Below, piece after piece: positions 5,409 through 7,818 of a stretch of 7,818 nucleotides of DNA. How positions within the stretch are numbered: position 1 is the stretch's first letter; every line of letters starts with the position of its first letter. Origin of the DNA: an uncultured bacterium (GTDB lineage Bacteria > Patescibacteriota > Gracilibacteria > UBA4473); contig CAMZKS010000107.1 of assembly GCA_947311285.1 (NCBI GenBank), forward strand, positions 1 to 7,818. Direction: 5' to 3'. Under the pieces are notes generated by a model. That model worked only from the letters and a program-made list of their open reading frames with translations, ran no database searches and had not been told where the DNA came from. Both the position numbers and the translations under genes were made by a program.

Positions 5409-6176
5409 TCAAACCCCTAGGCGCCAGTTTTTAAAGAACGCGAACCAGCTTAGGAAAAATAATACCATAAAGATAGTGCCAGCTAGTCCAACGCTGATAA
5501 GTGGATTCACTTCTTGAATGCCTAAGAACCCATAACGAAGGCCGTCCGCAAAATAGAAAAATGGGTTTAACAGAGAAAGTTTTTGTGCTAAAGGTGGGAG
5601 CATATCAAGGCTATAAAATATAGCGCCTAAAAACCCCATAGGTGTTAACACAAAAGTAGAAAAACCTGAAATCTGATCAAAATTCTTAGCCCATATACCA
5701 ATCAACGTCCCCAACAGGGCAAAAGCTCCATTCGCCAAAAATAGCATTAGTAAAAATATCCCCCAATGCTCGGGTATGTATTGTCCAGTAAAAATTCCGG
5801 CTACCGTAAAAATTAAAATTGAAACCATGAAACCACGTAATAATCCGCCAAACAAATAGCCGAGTGTTTTTTCTAAAGCGGACAATGGTGGTAATAAAAT
5901 ATCAGATAGAGTTCCACTGTATTTAGCAATAATAAGCGAGCTGGATGGGTTTTGGTAGGCGTTATTGGTCGATTGCAAAAGTACGAGCCCAGGAATAATA
6001 TAAATAGCGTACGGAACGCCCTTAAGTTCAGTGATTTTACTGCCAAGTGCGCCGCCAAAAACAGCAAAATACATAATCGCAATAACTACGGGAGAACCAA
6101 CTGTTTGTGTCCATACTTTTAAAAAACGCGAAGTTTCTTTGTAAGTGAGGGTCCAGAGTCGGATTGGGTGTATCAT
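5409..6176 (-). CDS. yadH: ABC-2 type exporter permease, YadH-like
   Basis: The membrane subunit of an ABC-2 type transporter, 255 residues, the same length as E. coli YadH (256). The N-terminal amphipathic stretch (TYKETSRFLKVWTQTVGSPV) leads into about six membrane segments near residues 26-46, 56-75, 105-128, 137-162, 170-190 and 226-248. Recognisable family motifs are YIIPGLVLLQSTNNAYQN, FDQISGFSTFVLTPMGFLGA.FYSLDMLPP and LNPFFYFADGLRYGFLGI, which closely follow YadH. Its start codon overlaps the yadG stop in ATGA, indicating translational coupling, and carB begins 31 bp after its stop. The substrate is not known; this family is generally assigned to export (lipid, polysaccharide or drug-like substrates), and nothing here identifies it. 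Sitting between carA and carB is unusual. Confidence 0.92.
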   Translation of the reverse strand: MIHPIRLWTLTYKETSRFLKVWTQTVGSPVVIAIMYFAVFGGALGSKITELKGVPYAIYIIPGLVLLQSTNNAYQNPSSSLIIAKYSGTLSDILLPPLSALEKTLGYLFGGLLRGFMVSILIFTVAGIFTGQYIPEHWGIFLLMLFLANGAFALLGTLIGIWAKNFDQISGFSTFVLTPMGFLGAIFYSLDMLPPLAQKLSLLNPFFYFADGLRYGFLGIQEVNPLISVGLAGTIFMVLFFLSWFAFFKNWRLGV

Positions 6177-7021
6177 TTTTTTGCCGTAAATTCTAAAAAT
6201 ATATCCTCAAGCTTTGGTTCTATGACTCTTAAATTATGCGCTCGTGGATATTGAGTCGCAATGCGTTCTAAATTAAAACCACCTTTCACCCCTTCTTCAA
6301 CGGTTATCACCTTTCCTTCCTGAGTGGTGATTTCAAGTACTTTTTTCTTCCGAGCCAATAAGCTCTTTGTGGTTTCAAATACTAAGGTTTCACCTGAAAC
6401 CTGAATGGCCACCTTATCGGCCAATAATTGAGCCTCTTCAATATAATGAGTGGTAAGTACAATCGTCATACCCTCTTTTCTTAGGTCTTGTAAAAATGCA
6501 TAAAGTGAATTTCTTAATTCGACATCTACGCCGGCCGTTGGCTCGTCTAAAATCAGAATTTTAGGTTTATGGGCTAAGGCTTTTGCGATCATTAAGCGAC
6601 GCTTCATTCCCCCAGACAGCTGTCGAGCGCGAACATGCTTTTTGTCCGTTAAACTTAGCTTATCTAATAACCAATTCACATAATTTTCATCCGGCTTAAG
6701 CCCAAATAAACCACGACGCATGCGTAGCATTTCAAGTGGTGTAAAGAAGGGATCAAATACTAGCTCTTGCTCCACAATACCGACTGCGAGTTTGGTCTGT
6801 AATGGTTTTTTTTCGGGGTCTTCTCCGAGTACTAAAATTTCACCACCATCTCTTTTAGTAAGACCGTTTAAACAATTAATAAGGGTTGTTTTACCCGCTC
6901 CATTGGGCCCAAGTAATGCCACAAACTCACCCTTGTTAACAGAAAAAGTTACATTTTTTAAAGCTTTAAGATCACCAAAGTTTTTAGTAACGTGATCAAA
7001 TTTTAAGGCAATGTTAGACAT
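6173..7021 (-). CDS. yadG: ABC exporter ATP-binding protein, YadG-like
   Basis: The cytoplasmic ATPase that powers the adjacent YadH-like permease. All nucleotide-binding motifs are intact in the 282 residues: Walker A GPNGAGKT (38-45), Q-loop Gln85 in GIVEQ, ABC signature LSGGM (135-139), Walker B ILILDE (155-160), D-loop AGVD (163-166) and switch His192 in TTHY. The stretch RQLSGGMKRRLMIAKALAH and the following LDEPTAGVDVELR are nearly the same as in E. coli YadG. The C-terminal region (about 205-282) ends in PKLEDIFLEFTAKK, the usual end of ABC-2 exporter ATPases. The ATG overlaps the carA stop by one base (TAATG) and its own stop overlaps the yadH start (ATGA), so the three genes are translationally coupled. 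No Shine-Dalgarno sequence is visible. Confidence 0.93.
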   Translation of the reverse strand: MSNIALKFDHVTKNFGDLKALKNVTFSVNKGEFVALLGPNGAGKTTLINCLNGLTKRDGGEILVLGEDPEKKPLQTKLAVGIVEQELVFDPFFTPLEMLRMRRGLFGLKPDENYVNWLLDKLSLTDKKHVRARQLSGGMKRRLMIAKALAHKPKILILDEPTAGVDVELRNSLYAFLQDLRKEGMTIVLTTHYIEEAQLLADKVAIQVSGETLVFETTKSLLARKKKVLEITTQEGKVITVEEGVKGGFNLERIATQYPRAHNLRVIEPKLEDIFLEFTAKK

Positions 7022-7404
7022 TAGAGAGTTTTAATGAAATCATCAAATAAGTACTGCGCATCTTCTGGGCCGCCACAGGCTTCAGGATGAAATTGTACGG
7101 CAAAGATTGGTTTTGTGATATGTTTAATCCCTTCAACCGATCCATCATTCAGGTTTTTAAACCAAACTTTAAACCCTTCTGGTAGCGAGTCCTCACAAAC
7201 CACATAACCATGATTTTGTGTTGTCACAATACAATGCCTTGTTTCTAAATCTTCTACGGGCTGATTTACTCCTCGGTGACCATATTTCATTTTCTCTGTT
7301 TTGGCTCCGGCGGCTAAGCCCAACATTTGGTTTCCCAAACAAATACCAAAAATTGGTTTTTCTTTCGCTAAAGCGACTTTCATCGTTTCAATCGTTTCGG
7401 TCAC
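7021..7404 (-). CDS. carA: Carbamoyl-phosphate synthase small subunit, C-terminal part after a frameshift
   Basis: This is the glutaminase part of CarA, which releases ammonia from glutamine for CarB. It opens here at a GTG, but this is not the real gene start: the frame continues back into PGDPDTV, the conserved sequence following the upstream fragment's FSNG. Counting from the GTG, the class I amidotransferase catalytic residues are all present: nucleophile Cys22 in FGICLGNQ, and His106 and Glu108 in QFHPEA. Other family landmarks are KMKYGHRGVNQPV and TTQNHGYVV. The fragment is 127 residues and ends at the normal C-terminus (AQYLFDDFIKTL). Its stop codon overlaps the yadG start by one base. 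It overlaps the upstream fragment by 4 bp (GTGA), which could in principle allow reinitiation as a separate peptide, but a lost base is the simpler reading. Confidence 0.9.
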   Translation of the reverse strand: MTETIETMKVALAKEKPIFGICLGNQMLGLAAGAKTEKMKYGHRGVNQPVEDLETRHCIVTTQNHGYVVCEDSLPEGFKVWFKNLNDGSVEGIKHITKPIFAVQFHPEACGGPEDAQYLFDDFIKTL

Positions 7405-7818
7405 CGTGTCTGGGTCTCCTGGCCATTTGAAAAGAAAATTCCATCAAATTCGTAATCCGTATCGTAGGGATTTACGTCAAACGGAAAACGAATGATCTTA
7501 ACGCCTCGTTCTAAAAAGTTTCGGAAAATTCCATTTTTGGCACCACAATCAACAAAAGCTACTGTTTTGCCAATATCACCGTTAGTCGGCTCAATGACGG
7601 TTATTTCTGTGGGTGAAACTGTGGGCACGTAGCGACCTTTAAGGCTATCAACGTAGCTGTCTGCGGGTTCTTGGCTTATGCTGCCCATAATACAACCACT
7701 TTCACGGAGTGTTTTAGTCAGTTCTCTGGTATCTACTTCGCACAAGGCCGGAATATTGTTTTTCTTCAACCAGGCGGAGAAATCTTGAAACGCTTGGTGA
7801 TGAGAAAATTCTTCTGAC
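7401..7818 (-). CDS. carA: Carbamoyl-phosphate synthase small subunit, upstream part, partial and frameshifted
   Basis: The same carA gene upstream of the break. The frame is open to the window edge, so the true N-terminus is outside; translation from the edge begins SEEFSHHQAFQDFSAWLKKN, which continues naturally into NIPALCEVDTRELTKTLRE.G, the conserved end of the CarA N-terminal domain. An apparent TTG start at 7769 is therefore only the Leu of SAWLKK. Then come VAFVDCGAKNGIFRNFLERG and FDGIFFSNG, the start of the glutamine amidotransferase domain. At 7421-7422 the coding strand reads GGCCAGGAGACCC; a third C after GG (GGC CCA GGA GAC CCA) would restore the universal GPGDP motif. As written, the frame runs through QETQTR into a TGA. 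Without the second part the product has no catalytic Cys, His or Glu. Whether the break is real or a sequence error cannot be settled here. Confidence 0.9.
   Translation of the reverse strand, partial: SEEFSHHQAFQDFSAWLKKNNIPALCEVDTRELTKTLRESGCIMGSISQEPADSYVDSLKGRYVPTVSPTEITVIEPTNGDIGKTVAFVDCGAKNGIFRNFLERGVKIIRFPFDVNPYDTDYEFDGIFFSNGQETQTR

Noticed and set aside
7401..7424. Programmed -1 ribosomal frameshift in carA
   Set aside because: No X XXY YYZ slippery heptamer is present at or just before the break, and the tRNA on GGC would not re-pair one base back. A lost C is simpler.
7767..7769. TTG at 7769 as the start of carA
   Set aside because: The frame stays open to the window edge and the residues before it (SEEFSHHQAFQDFSAW) are conserved CarA sequence, so the true start is outside.
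1..7818. Alternative genetic code with TGA read as glycine
   Set aside because: TGA ends rplS, yadG and yadH at the expected family lengths, including the ATGA overlap, so the standard bacterial code applies.
1..7818. Mobile elements, CRISPR arrays, tRNA or rRNA genes
   Set aside because: No transposase or integrase motifs, regularly spaced repeats, or recognisable RNA gene sequences were seen on either strand.

Overview
This window reads as an ordinary chromosomal segment of a low-to-moderate G+C bacterium, most likely a member of the Candidate Phyla Radiation (Patescibacteria, Parcubacteria-like). The reasons are the winged-helix plus nucleotidyltransferase-like regulator (a type I associate with those genomes), start codons without Shine-Dalgarno sequences, very compact gene packing and a secreted SNase-like protein. 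TGA ends three genes (rplS, yadG, yadH), so the recoded TGA=Gly lineages (SR1/Gracilibacteria) are excluded. The lineage call is inference; the gene identities are mostly clear from the protein sequences.

Left part (1-2292). A secreted protein with tandem, catalytically degenerate SNase-like domains runs leftward off the window edge. It is divergent from tig (trigger factor), with only 23 bp between the two start codons. tig is followed after 14 bp by a gene for a small two-helix membrane protein with an acidic, EF-hand-like tail, and this pair ends at an intrinsic terminator.

Middle part (2293-3640). A 210-bp AT-rich regulatory stretch holds a good sigma70-type promoter and a cluster of GAAC/GTTC half sites, including a perfect 7+7 bp inverted repeat. 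It precedes the gene for the winged-helix/nucleotidyltransferase-like regulator. The next gene is rplS (ribosomal protein L19). Its promoter carries a perfect 16-bp palindrome exactly in the spacer between the -35 and -10 boxes. A strong hairpin after rplS can act as a terminator in both directions.

Right part (3731-7818, all on the minus strand). A tightly packed operon is read right to left: carA (open at the window edge), yadG and yadH (ABC-2 exporter ATPase and permease), then carB. carA/yadG overlap by 1 bp, yadG/yadH overlap by 4 bp, and a 31-bp gap precedes carB. carA is broken by a one-base loss inside its glutamine amidotransferase domain. carB encodes only the first half of the usual ~1070-residue large subunit and ends cleanly at the natural domain boundary; the second half is not in the window.

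Together carA and carB would make carbamoyl phosphate for pyrimidine (and arginine) synthesis, but as read here the system is incomplete. The most interesting points are the exporter nested inside a split/broken car operon, the palindrome within the rplS promoter, and the two-domain regulator with its own upstream repeat cluster. I see no mobile element, CRISPR array or RNA gene.
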